From: Svornostia abyssi
GTDB taxonomy: Bacteria > Actinomycetota > Thermoleophilia > Solirubrobacterales > Solirubrobacteraceae
Direction of reading: 5' to 3'
Assembly (NCBI GenBank): GCA_024666565.1
Contig: CP088295.1
Coordinates: 4,774,001 to 4,838,000 of the forward strand
Length of the DNA: 64,000 nucleotides
Shown: piece after piece, positions 56,502 through 64,000 of the stretch
Position numbering within the stretch: position 1 is the first letter of the stretch
How the letters are laid out: every line of letters begins with the position of its first letter
The notes under the pieces: model-generated
Seen by the model: only the letters and a program-made list of their open reading frames with translations
Databases searched by the model: none
Told to the model about the DNA's origin: nothing
Made by a program: the position numbers and the translations under genes

Positions 56502-57494
56502 ATGCAGACCGACGTCGTCCTCCGCGGCGCCGCGATCACCGCCGTCGGTGCGCAGGCCGCCCACGCCGAGGATCTCGGCTTTGGCGGGATCGGGGTGACC
56601 GAGACGACCGGCAACCCGTTCCTCGCCGCCGCGCAGGCCGCGCAGGCGACCGGGCGGGCGCGGATCGCCACCGCCATCGCCCTCGCGTTCCCCCGCACGC
56701 CGATGGATGTCGCCTACACGGCCTGGGACCTCCAGGCGCTGTCCGGCGGCCGTTTCGCGCTCGGGCTCGGCACGCAGGTGCGGGCACACATCGAGCGGCG
56801 CTACGGCGCGGTGTGGTCGCAGCCCGCCGCGCGGATGCGCGAGTACGTGCTCGCGCTGCACGCGATCTGGGACGCGTGGGAGACCGGCGGCGACCTCGCC
56901 TTCGAGGGCGAGATCTACCGCCACACCCTCATGCCGCCGAACTTCCGCCCGCCGCCCGCGGCCCATCCGCGGCCGCCCGTCCTGCTCGCCGCCGTGCGCG
57001 AGCGCATGACGGAGGTCGCCGGCGAGGTCGCCGACGGACTGCTCGGCCACGTGTTCTGCACCGCCGACGTGCTGCGCGACGTCACGCTGCCGGCGCTCGA
57101 ACGCGGGCTCGAGCGCGGCGGGCGCTCACGCGCGGACGTCGAGGTGACGGCGTCGGTCTTCGTCGCGGGCGACGACGAGGGCTGGGAGGCGAACCGGCGC
57201 CGCGTCGCGTTCTACGGCTCGACCCCGGGATACCGGCACGTGCTGGACCACCACGGCCTGGGCTCGCTGTTCGAGGCGCTTCACGCGCGCTCGCGCGCGG
57301 GCGCGTGGGCGGAGATGCCGGGGCTGATCGACGACGACGTGCTCGCGCTGTTCTGCGTGCGCGGGGACGCGCCGGGCGAGATCGCGGCCGGCGTGCGCGC
57401 CCGGCTGGGTGACCTCGCCGACCGGGTGTGTCTCGTCACCGAGGCCGCGGACCCGGCCGAGGTCGCGCCGGTCGCGGAGGCGCTGCGCGCGTGA
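56502..57494 (+). CDS. LLM-class (F420-type) oxidoreductase
   Basis: A 330-aa TIM-barrel flavin/F420-dependent oxidoreductase of the luciferase-like monooxygenase family (TIGR03617-like). Seen: AHAEDLGFGGIGVTETTGNP, RIATAIALAFPRTPMDVAYT, LSGGRFALGLGTQVRAHIER, the family's conserved SGGRxxLGLG loop, and HTLMPPNFRPPP. Members reduce or oxidise small molecules with F420H2 or FMNH2. Start ATG 56502 (MQTDVVL); GTG 56493 is possible. Its stop overlaps the GTG of the next gene (GTGA). Confidence 0.9.
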   Translation: MQTDVVLRGAAITAVGAQAAHAEDLGFGGIGVTETTGNPFLAAAQAAQATGRARIATAIALAFPRTPMDVAYTAWDLQALSGGRFALGLGTQVRAHIERRYGAVWSQPAARMREYVLALHAIWDAWETGGDLAFEGEIYRHTLMPPNFRPPPAAHPRPPVLLAAVRERMTEVAGEVADGLLGHVFCTADVLRDVTLPALERGLERGGRSRADVEVTASVFVAGDDEGWEANRRRVAFYGSTPGYRHVLDHHGLGSLFEALHARSRAGAWAEMPGLIDDDVLALFCVRGDAPGEIAAGVRARLGDLADRVCLVTEAADPAEVAPVAEALRA

Positions 57495-57895
57495 GCGCGA
57501 TCTCCCGCTTCCTCTTCGGCGGCTCCGTGCCCGACACGCTGCGCGCCGAGCTCGAGGCCGAGGCGGTCCTGATCCTCGCCGAGGATTGCCGGGGCACCCT
57601 GACGTACCGCGACTTCCGCTCGCCGCACCGACGCGCGAGCTTCAAGAAGCAGGGGATCCGCGCGGCCGTCGTCGTCACCTCGCGGCGGGTGGTGATCTGC
57701 CGCCGCAGGGCCACGCTGCTCGACGTCCCGTTCGACGACCCGCGCTTCGCGGCGCTGGAGTGGACGGAGGACCGGCTCGACCGCTTCTGCGTCGCCTTCG
57801 ACGTCGCCCGCTTTCACGACGACTGGTCGGGCCGGTGGGAGATCCGGCTCACGACCGAGCGCACGCCGGAGATCCTCGCGCGCGTCAGGTCGTGA
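57491..57895 (+). CDS. Hypothetical protein coupled to the LLM oxidoreductase
   Basis: A 134-aa soluble protein, not recognised. Features: SAISRFLFGGSVPDTLRAEL, a basic region RSPHRRASFKKQGIRAAVVV, then TSRRVVICRRRATLLDVPFD and a C-terminal acidic/aromatic segment. The strand pattern with an RxVVxxR turn resembles PH-like or small barrel domains, but that is weak. GTG start overlaps the LLM stop; its 3' end overlaps the convergent membrane gene by 11 nt. Confidence 0.65.
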   Translation: MSAISRFLFGGSVPDTLRAELEAEAVLILAEDCRGTLTYRDFRSPHRRASFKKQGIRAAVVVTSRRVVICRRRATLLDVPFDDPRFAALEWTEDRLDRFCVAFDVARFHDDWSGRWEIRLTTERTPEILARVRS

Positions 57896-58583
57896 TCGAC
57901 CACCCGGCGATGTCGATGAGGAAGTGCGAGACGACGAGCGCGCCGGTGTAGAACGTCGACACCGCGGCCGCGAGGCCGACCACCCTCGCCCAACGTCGAA
58001 CGGGTGTCGTCCCCGCGACACCATCGCGACGTTCGGCCTGTCGGGTGGCGCCATAGGCGACCGCAGCGGCCCAGCCGAGCGCCGCCTCCGCCGGGAGCAC
58101 GTAGAGCGCGATGCCCGCCAGCTCGGTCGGGTCCCCCGCCGGTTCCCACAGCTCGAGCGTCGGGGCAAGCAGTTCGGAGCCGAAGAAGATGCCCAGCGCG
58201 GCGAGCGCCGCGCGGCCCGGCCGGGCGCCCGTGAGCGCAAGGGCCAGGAACAGTGGCGCGACCCACATGCCGCCCATCGCGAGGTGGATGGCGTCGTCCA
58301 CGCGCGGGCCGCCGATCTCCGGGAGGCGCAGCGTGCCGATGAGGCCGGCGAGGATCCAGTCGGGGACGATCTGGAAGATCGAGACGGGCAGCAGCAGCGC
58401 CCACATCGCAAACCAGTCGTCGCGGCCCACGGCCCGTGCGGTGAGCGGCAGCGCGATGTTGAACGCGACCACGAGCGCGAGGACGAACCAGCCCTTGGCC
58501 GGCGGGTCGAGCAGCAGCGTCGCGGCGGTGCCCGCGAACAGGCCGGCGAAGACCGCCGCGACGGCGCGGACGTCGCGGCTCAC
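57885..58583 (-). CDS. Multi-spanning membrane protein, last gene of the SDR-epimerase-MBL operon
   Basis: A 232-aa protein with about six or seven helices (AAVFAGLFAGTAATLLL, FVLALVVAFNIALPLTA, FAMWALLLPVSIFQIVPDWI). I start at GTG 58583 because it overlaps the MBL stop (GTGA); a longer start at 58646 would run far into that gene. No transporter signature. Being the end of a four-gene coupled set, it may handle a lipophilic product or substrate, but that is only context. Confidence 0.7.
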   Translation of the reverse strand: MSRDVRAVAAVFAGLFAGTAATLLLDPPAKGWFVLALVVAFNIALPLTARAVGRDDWFAMWALLLPVSIFQIVPDWILAGLIGTLRLPEIGGPRVDDAIHLAMGGMWVAPLFLALALTGARPGRAALAALGIFFGSELLAPTLELWEPAGDPTELAGIALYVLPAEAALGWAAAVAYGATRQAERRDGVAGTTPVRRWARVVGLAAAVSTFYTGALVVSHFLIDIAGWSITT

Positions 58584-59701
58584 CGGCGCGGCGCGATCGT
58601 CCCGTAGTTCATGCCGCCGTGGCGGTACGTCGGCTTGATCGGCCACTGCAGCCGCAGGTCGGCCAGCTCGGAGGACGGGATGACCTGCCGCCAGCGCGGG
58701 TCGGCCTTCGCCGGGTCGGCCAGCGTCTTCTCCAGCACCATCGAGTCGTACTGGTCCTGCGGGTCCTCGAGCGTGTTGGCGTTCGGCACGATCTCCCGGC
58801 CGTAGAACTTCGCGTACTTGCGCAGCCCGGGGATCTTCGAGAGCTCAGGCTGCCAGTTGTCCAGCGCCACGCCGTTCTCCGAGCTGACCCACACGCCGTC
58901 CGGCGTGTTGACCACGAGCGAGTGGTTGCCGTCGGTGTGCCCGGGCGTCCACGCGATCGCCACGCCGACGCCGAGCTCCACCGAACCCTGCAGGCGGCCG
59001 AAGCGCTCGACCTGCGCGTCCTTCAACCCGTCGGGGACGTACCACGCCCACTGCATCGGGTGGCCGTCTTCCATCGTCGCGATCTCCTTGTCCTGGGCGA
59101 GGACGAGCGCGTTGGGGAACAGCGGCGCGCGGGGAGCAGCCTCGCCGGGGATCGGGGCGGTCGTCCCGAGGATCATCCGCGCGTCCTGCACGTGGAGGTG
59201 GTCGAAGCTCACGACGTCGACGTCCTCGGCGGCGATCCCGCAGATACGCAGGACGTCGTCGGTGTCGTGCAGGTAGCGGGCGAAGACGTTGTCGGCCAGC
59301 CACTGCCCGCCCGGGATCTTGTCCGCGAGCGCCGCGGTCTGCGCGTAGAACGGCGCCTTGGCCGAGCCTTCGGGGATCGTCGGCTCCCACACGAGCGTGC
59401 GCGGCACGCCGCTGAAGTCCTCGTACTGCACGACGACCATGCGGTTCGTGATGAAGATGTACGGCACGGGCAGCGGCACCGCGTCGTGGAACGCGAAGCG
59501 CGTGGGGTACGGCGCGGTGACGAGGTCGACGCTGCGCACGCCGAGCACCTCGCCCTGGGCCTTGAAGCGCGCCTTGAACGCCTCGGCGCCCTCGCGCAGC
59601 GCGGCGAGCCGCTTGCCTCGCGGCCACACGCCGCGCGGCTCGTCGAGTTCGGGGATCGGTCGCAGGCCGGCCTGCAGGTCCGTCGGAACGGTGACAGCCA
59701 T
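58580..59701 (-). CDS. Metallo-beta-lactamase-fold hydrolase with an altered metal motif
   Basis: A 373-aa MBL-fold protein. FDHLHVQD stands where HxHxDH is normal, so the first metal site is changed; the second motif AWTPGHTDGNHSLVV and the acidic/His loops NGVALDNW are present. The first 130 residues lack a known domain (PYIFITNRMVVVQYEDFSG). Similar proteins in actinobacteria are annotated only as MBL-fold. It starts directly after the epimerase stop and overlaps the membrane gene (GTGA), so it belongs to the operon with the SDR and epimerase. Confidence 0.75.
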   Translation of the reverse strand: MAVTVPTDLQAGLRPIPELDEPRGVWPRGKRLAALREGAEAFKARFKAQGEVLGVRSVDLVTAPYPTRFAFHDAVPLPVPYIFITNRMVVVQYEDFSGVPRTLVWEPTIPEGSAKAPFYAQTAALADKIPGGQWLADNVFARYLHDTDDVLRICGIAAEDVDVVSFDHLHVQDARMILGTTAPIPGEAAPRAPLFPNALVLAQDKEIATMEDGHPMQWAWYVPDGLKDAQVERFGRLQGSVELGVGVAIAWTPGHTDGNHSLVVNTPDGVWVSSENGVALDNWQPELSKIPGLRKYAKFYGREIVPNANTLEDPQDQYDSMVLEKTLADPAKADPRWRQVIPSSELADLRLQWPIKPTYRHGGMNYGTIAPRR

Positions 59702-60667
59702 CTAGAGGTGTCCTCCCGCACGCAGCCACTCCTCGGTGCGGCGCATGCCCTCGTCGAGGTCCACGGCGGGCTCGTAGCCGAGCACCGTCCGCGCCTTCTC
59801 GATCGAGTACGTGCCGCGCCGCGCGAGGTAGCGCATGCTGATCGCGTTGACGTCGCTGCGCGCGCCGCGCAGCCGGTTGAGGCGGTCGGCGGCGTGCGCG
59901 AGCGCGACCCCGACCGGCGTGGGGATGCCGATCGGGCCGCGCCGGCCGAGCATCCGGTAGAGGTGGCCGAAGTACTCGTCGGTGCGCGCGCCGCGAGGAC
60001 CGGCGATGGTGAAGATCTGGCCCGCGGCCCCGGGGGCGCGCAGCGCCAGCAGCACCCCGGCGACGAGGTCGTCGACGTAGACCGGGCTGTGGATCCCGCG
60101 CCCCATGGCGGGCAGCAGGAACTGGCCGGAGCGGATCGCGTCGAGCGGCTTGAGGATCCACGGAACCGAGCCGGGCCCGTAGACGTCGCCGGGACGGATG
60201 ATGACCGTCTCGATCTCCCCGGCCGTATGGGCCTGCAGCGCGACGTGCTCGGAGGCGATCTTCGTGTCGACGTACGGGTTGCCGTCCGGGCGCACCGGAT
60301 GGTCCTCGGTCACGCCGTCGGGAAACGCGGTGTCGCTGAACGCGCGGATCGAGGAGAGGTGAACGACGCGGGGCACGCCCGCGTCGCGCGCGGCTTCGAT
60401 GACGCGTCGGGTGCCGAGCACGTTGATGCGCCACTGCTCGTCGAGGTCGACGGCGTTGGAGACGACGGCCGCGGTGTGGATGACCGCGTCGCAGCCCGCG
60501 AGGTGCGCGGCCCATGCCGCGGGCTCGGTGGTGTCGCCCGCGTGGATGCCCACCGCGACGTCGGCCACCCGGTCGATCCCGACGACCTCGTCACCGCCCG
60601 CGCGCAGCGCGTCGCCGACGGCCCGGCCGATGAACCCCGCGGCGCCCGTGACGAGGACGCGGCTCAT
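59702..60667 (-). CDS. NAD-dependent epimerase/dehydratase, 3-beta-HSD-like
   Basis: A 321-aa extended SDR. MSRVLVTGAAGFIGRAVGDA binds NAD(P); VIHTAAVV, HLSSIRAFSD and YVDTKIASE (YxxxK) form the active site; GIHSPVYVDDLVAGVLLAL and the C-terminal domain resemble 3-beta-hydroxysteroid dehydrogenase/isomerases. It could oxidise a sterol-like or cyclic alcohol, or a nucleotide sugar. ATG overlaps the SDR stop (ATGA) and the next gene starts immediately after its stop. Confidence 0.88.
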   Translation of the reverse strand: MSRVLVTGAAGFIGRAVGDALRAGGDEVVGIDRVADVAVGIHAGDTTEPAAWAAHLAGCDAVIHTAAVVSNAVDLDEQWRINVLGTRRVIEAARDAGVPRVVHLSSIRAFSDTAFPDGVTEDHPVRPDGNPYVDTKIASEHVALQAHTAGEIETVIIRPGDVYGPGSVPWILKPLDAIRSGQFLLPAMGRGIHSPVYVDDLVAGVLLALRAPGAAGQIFTIAGPRGARTDEYFGHLYRMLGRRGPIGIPTPVGVALAHAADRLNRLRGARSDVNAISMRYLARRGTYSIEKARTVLGYEPAVDLDEGMRRTEEWLRAGGHL

Positions 60668-61464
60668 AGGCCCTCGCGCTCGGCGAACTTGCGCTGCTTG
60701 CGTTTCGCGTCGCGCACGATGACCGGGAGCAGCGGGGCGACCGCACCGGGGAAGGCCGCGCCGACGCGCAGCACGCTGCGCCAGCGCGGATGCACCTTCA
60801 CGATCCGCGGGCGGTCGAGCACGCGCATCGCGACGTCGGCGACCTCGCCCGGCTGCATCATGCCGCCCGACCACGAGGGCCACGCGTCCGGATCCCGCGC
60901 CAGCTTGAAGAGCATCGGCGTCCACATCCCGTCCGGGCACAGGGCCGACACGCGCACGTCCTTCCGGCCGCGGATGCGCAGGTCCAGCTGCGTGCCGACC
61001 GAGTACGCGAGCGCGGCGTGTTTCGTCGCCCCGTAGATCGTCTCGTGCGGCGCGGGCACGATGCCGGCCGTCGAGACGATGTTCAGCACGTGGCCGCGGC
61101 CCGCCGGCAGGAACCGCGAGAGCGCCGCCTCGGTGCCGTTGATCGTCCCGTGCACGTTGACCTCGAACAGCAGCCGGCGGCGCACCTCGTCGGTCTCCCA
61201 GCTCGGCCCGACGGCGAGCAGGCCGGCGTTGTTGATCCACACCTCGAGATCAGGAAGGGACGCGGCGAGATCCTGGCACGCCGCGCGGTCGGCGACGTCC
61301 AGCGCGTGGGGCATCGCGTCGATCGTGCCCGCGACAGCCGTGGCGGCCGCGAGATCGATGTCGGCCACGACCACGTCGTGGCCGCGGGCAGCGAGGGCAC
61401 GACACAGCTCCGCGCCCAGCCCGTTCCCGCCGCCCGTCACGACCGCTGTTCCCATGCGGTCCAT
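60664..61464 (-). CDS. Short-chain dehydrogenase/reductase
   Basis: A 266-aa classical SDR: GTAVVTGGGNGLGAELCRAL (cofactor), NNAG in VWINNAGLLAV, Ser in NIVSTAGIV and Tyr/Lys in YGATKHAAL. C-terminus is basic (RDAKRKQRKF), perhaps for membrane contact. Start may be ATG 61464 (MDRMG) or ATG 61455 (MGTAV); neither has a good Shine-Dalgarno. First gene of the coupled SDR-epimerase-MBL-membrane operon, divergent from the PucR regulator across about 60 nt. Confidence 0.9.
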   Translation of the reverse strand: MDRMGTAVVTGGGNGLGAELCRALAARGHDVVVADIDLAAATAVAGTIDAMPHALDVADRAACQDLAASLPDLEVWINNAGLLAVGPSWETDEVRRRLLFEVNVHGTINGTEAALSRFLPAGRGHVLNIVSTAGIVPAPHETIYGATKHAALAYSVGTQLDLRIRGRKDVRVSALCPDGMWTPMLFKLARDPDAWPSWSGGMMQPGEVADVAMRVLDRPRIVKVHPRWRSVLRVGAAFPGAVAPLLPVIVRDAKRKQRKFAEREGL

Positions 61465-61524
61465 CGTCGCTGCCGGACGGTCCCATCCTGCTATCACTCA
61501 CTCACAGGGAACGGGGGGTTCGTT

Positions 61525-62820
61525 GTGACGTACGCTTCCTCGATGGCCGACACGCCCTCCCCCGCAACGGCCGCGGCCTCCGACCGCGCCCTGCGCGTGA
61601 TCGCCGAGGGCATCCTCGACGACGCCGACGCCGTCGGGGCGCGGATCACCGACCGGCTGTTGCGCGAGGTGCCCGAGATCAGCGCCGACCCGCTGAGCAT
61701 CGAAGAGACCCGGCGCTCGTCACGCGCGACGCTCATCGCCCTGCTGGGCGGGTGGCGTCGCGGCGAGCCGCTCGAGCAGGTCGCGGCGCCGCCCGAGCTG
61801 CTCTTCCAGGTCGGGATCATGGCCCGCGACGGGATCCCGCTCGGGCCGCTGCTGCGCATCCTCCACGTCGCGCACGGGGAGTTCGCCGACATCTGGGGCG
61901 CGCGCACGGCGGAAGCCGGGCTCTCGCCGGAGGTCCAAGCGCTGGCGATGCGCCGCGGCCACCAGCTGACCTTCGCGTGGTTCGACGGTCTCATGGCCCA
62001 GCTCACCGTCGCCTACGAGGAGGAGGCCGAGCGGGTGGCGCGCACGCCTGAGCGGCTGCGCCGCGAGGCGGTCGAGGCTGCGCTGAGCGGCAAGACCGTC
62101 GACCTCGACGCGCTGAGCCGCACCGCGGCGTACGAGTTTCGCCGCCGCCACATCGGGCTCGTGCTGTGGCGCGGCACGCCCATCTCCGACGGGGTGCCCG
62201 CGGTGCTCGACGCGCAGCCGGCGTTCGCCGCGGTCGCGCGCGAGATCGCCGCCGAACTGGGCGCCGCCCCGCCGCTCGTCGTCGCGTCGGCGAGCAGTGT
62301 GGCGTGGGCCTGGATCGCCGTCCGCGACGCCCCGCCGCCCGACCGGCTGCTCGCCGTCGTGGAGGCCGCGCGGCCGGAAGGCGTCTCCGTGGCGTTCGGC
62401 GAGCCCGCCGCCGGCCTGGAGGGGTTCCGGATCACCCACGACGACGCGCAGACCGCCTCGCGTGTCGCGATGCTCCAGGGCGGTGACGCGTCCGGTGCCA
62501 CGGTGCCATTCGACGCAGTTGAACTGACCGCGCTCGTGGCGGGAGACCTGCACCGCGCGCGGCGGTTCGTCCTGCGCCAGCTCGGGCCCCTCGCCGCCGC
62601 CGACGAGGAGACGGATCGGCTGCGCGCGACGCTGAGGATCTACCTCGAGGAGCACGCCAGCCGCACCGCGACCGCCGAGCGGCTCGGCGTGCACCCGAAC
62701 ACCGTCACGAATCGCGCGCGGGCGTGCGAGGCGCTCATCGGCCGGTCGCTGCGCGAGCGGCCCGTCGAGCTGCAGGTGGCGCTGGCGCTGCGCGAGACGC
62801 TGGGCGACCAGGTCGCCTGA
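61525..62820 (+). CDS. PucR/CdaR-type transcriptional regulator
   Basis: A 431-aa regulator. The N-terminal half is helical (residues about 15-180; sensor domain, RsbR-like), the middle is a GGDEF-like CdaR domain, and the C-terminus is the PucR HTH: TLRIYLEEHASRTATAERLG and VHPNTVTNRARACEALIG. GTG 61525 has GGGGGG 6 nt upstream; ATG 61543 is the alternative. Divergent from the SDR operon, which it most likely activates in response to a metabolite. Confidence 0.88.
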   Translation: MTYASSMADTPSPATAAASDRALRVIAEGILDDADAVGARITDRLLREVPEISADPLSIEETRRSSRATLIALLGGWRRGEPLEQVAAPPELLFQVGIMARDGIPLGPLLRILHVAHGEFADIWGARTAEAGLSPEVQALAMRRGHQLTFAWFDGLMAQLTVAYEEEAERVARTPERLRREAVEAALSGKTVDLDALSRTAAYEFRRRHIGLVLWRGTPISDGVPAVLDAQPAFAAVAREIAAELGAAPPLVVASASSVAWAWIAVRDAPPPDRLLAVVEAARPEGVSVAFGEPAAGLEGFRITHDDAQTASRVAMLQGGDASGATVPFDAVELTALVAGDLHRARRFVLRQLGPLAAADEETDRLRATLRIYLEEHASRTATAERLGVHPNTVTNRARACEALIGRSLRERPVELQVALALRETLGDQVA

Positions 62821-62829
62821 TCGTCGGCC

Positions 62830-63543
62830 TCACACGCGGTGGCGCACGACGAGCTCCGCCGCGAGCGCCTCGGTCGCGGCGTCGCTGCGCCACAGGGCCG
62901 ACCCACCGAGCGTGGCGACGATCGCGCCCTCGACATCGCCGACCCCCAGCTGCGGATGGTGCTCGTCCAGCGACCCGGCCGTCTCGGGCCGCCAGTCGAC
63001 CTCCAGCGCCGCGTAGACATCGACCAGCACGTCGCGGATCGCCGCCCCATGCCCCACTACCACAACGGCGCTGACGAGCGCCGCGCCGCGCACGACCCGC
63101 TGCGCCGCGCCTGCGACCTTGAGCGTCCCGGCGGAGTTCACGCTGTGCTCGCCCGGGCAGTACTCACCGGGCAGTTCGCCGACCCTGGCGTCGACGCCGA
63201 GCCCGCCGAGCGCCTCGGCGAGGAGGGTCGTCATGTCGGCGAACCGCTCGTGGAGGTCGGTCCCCACGTCGTCCGGGCCGAGGAACTGCTCGACGACGAG
63301 GGACGCGCCGTCGTACGCGGCCGCCTGCCCACCCGCGAGCCGCATCACCGGGGAGAAGCCGTGAGCGCGCGCGGCCTCCGCGGCGGCCGCGAACCCCGGA
63401 CGCCGCGCGTCGAGGCGCCCGAACGCCAGCGCGGGCGCGGGCCGATACACGCGCGGGAGCGGCGCCGCCTCTCCGCGCGCGACGCGCAGCAACGTCGCGT
63501 GCGAGCGCGCGATGTCGAGCGCCGGATCGCCCGCGACGGCCAC
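62830..63543 (-). CDS. Lipoate-protein ligase A / octanoyltransferase-like protein
   Basis: A 237-aa BPL/LplA-fold protein. MRLAGGQAAAYDGASLVVEQ corresponds to the RRxxGGGAVxHxxGxL substrate loop, with Gln-Ala in place of the Gly-Gly, and NSAGTLKVAGAAQRVVRGAA carries the catalytic Lys and surrounding K(I/V)xGxAQR motif. It would attach lipoate or octanoate to 2-oxo-acid dehydrogenase or glycine cleavage proteins. The loop changes mean activity is not certain. GTG 63543 lies 5 nt after the aldo-keto reductase stop. Confidence 0.8.
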   Translation of the reverse strand: MAVAGDPALDIARSHATLLRVARGEAAPLPRVYRPAPALAFGRLDARRPGFAAAAEAARAHGFSPVMRLAGGQAAAYDGASLVVEQFLGPDDVGTDLHERFADMTTLLAEALGGLGVDARVGELPGEYCPGEHSVNSAGTLKVAGAAQRVVRGAALVSAVVVVGHGAAIRDVLVDVYAALEVDWRPETAGSLDEHHPQLGVGDVEGAIVATLGGSALWRSDAATEALAAELVVRHRV

Positions 63544-63548
63544 GAGGG

Positions 63549-64000
63549 TCAGCCGGGGATCGGGCCCCGGCCGGCGCCGGTGTCGCGCAGCGCGTCGCCG
63601 AGCTCGGCGAGCGTCGCGTCGTCGAGCGCCACCTCGCCGGCGCCCGCCCACCCGGCGACCTGGCCGGGCTTGCGCGCGCCGCAGATGGCGCCCGTGACGC
63701 CCCGCTGCGCCAGGGTCCATGCGATCGCCAGCTCGCCGCTCGTGCAACCGAGGCGCCGGGCGATCGCGCCGAGCCGCTCGGCGAACGCCAGGTTGCGATC
63801 GAACAGGTCGCCGGTGAAGTGGTCGCTCTTGCGGCGCCAGTCACCTGCGTCGAGGGCGGTGAACCGCTCGTGCGACCACCCGCCCGTCAGCAGCCCCGCC
63901 TGCATCGGCGAGTAGACGATGACGCCCGTGTCGTGGTCGGCGCACCAGTCGAGCGTCTCCCCGAGCACACCGCGCTCGAGCGCCGAGAGCGGCGGCTGAA
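63549..64000 (-). CDS. Aldo/keto reductase, N-terminus cut by the window edge
   Basis: The last 150 residues of an AKR: QPPLSALERGV at the edge, VIVYSPMQAGLLTG, LDAGDWRRKSDHF, then the C-terminal helices ELAIAWTLAQRGVTGAICGA and RKPGQVAGWAGAGEVALDD. The NADPH-binding ARKPxQ-like motif is intact, the catalytic Tyr lies off the window. Downstream lipoate-ligase gene follows by 5 nt, so they are probably co-transcribed. Confidence 0.9.
   Translation of the reverse strand, partial: QPPLSALERGVLGETLDWCADHDTGVIVYSPMQAGLLTGGWSHERFTALDAGDWRRKSDHFTGDLFDRNLAFAERLGAIARRLGCTSGELAIAWTLAQRGVTGAICGARKPGQVAGWAGAGEVALDDATLAELGDALRDTGAGRGPIPG

Overview
The window is high-GC DNA (roughly 70 % G+C by eye) from an actinobacterium. 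Gene content (F420-type LLM oxidoreductase, HxlR/PucR/TetR regulators, MMPL pump, GH15 trehalase-like enzyme), TAnnnT -10 boxes and low-complexity tails on several ribosomal proteins would fit a deep-branching lineage such as Thermoleophilia (Solirubrobacterales). That placement is an inference from style, not from a database match.

The backbone, all on the minus strand, is the conserved transcription/translation supercluster, read from high to low coordinates: rpmG-secE-nusG-rplK-rplA-rplJ-rplL (35.9-32.3 kb), rpoB-rpoC (26.0-18.3 kb), rpsL-rpsG (11.0-10.1 kb), fusA-tuf (8.4-5.0 kb) and the S10 operon rpsJ-rplC-rplD-rplW-rplB-rpsS-rplV-rpsC-rplP (4.9 kb to the left edge, rplP cut). Accessory genes occupy the operon boundaries: a soluble chemoreceptor between rpsG and fusA; an aminotransferase/alanine dehydrogenase/SGNH hydrolase operon, a flavin monooxygenase with a divergent TetR, a DMT transporter and a HAD protein between rpoC and rpsL; and a TIM-barrel/nucleotidyltransferase pair, a secreted protein, a TfoX-like protein and two subtilases between rplL and rpoB.

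From 36 kb to the right edge the content is accessory: a transglutaminase/alpha-E/circularly permuted ATP-grasp module with TetR genes on both sides, a TetR-MFS pair, HxlR, a MarR-MMPL pair, a DUF4389 membrane protein, a PAS-GAF-GGDEF-EAL c-di-GMP enzyme, a coupled membrane protein/acyl-ACP thioesterase/GH15 set, a beta-carbonic anhydrase behind a large palindrome, a secreted hydrolase, an MDR quinone oxidoreductase, an LLM oxidoreductase, a four-gene SDR-epimerase-MBL-membrane operon divergent from a PucR regulator, and a lipoate-ligase/aldo-keto reductase pair cut by the right edge.

Three patterns cut across the window. First, eight genes, including rpsJ, rpoB and rpmG, are broken by one-base changes, most of them in G/C runs; each becomes a normal full-length protein after a one-base correction, so these look like consensus errors rather than pseudogenes. 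One of them creates a false L33-SecE fusion. Second, many first genes have a TAnnnT box only 6-10 nt before the start codon and no Shine-Dalgarno, a signature of leaderless transcripts. Third, terminator-like hairpins with U-tracts lie 30-45 nt before fusA and rpmG, suggesting attenuation. I saw no tRNA, rRNA, insertion sequence, prophage or CRISPR array.
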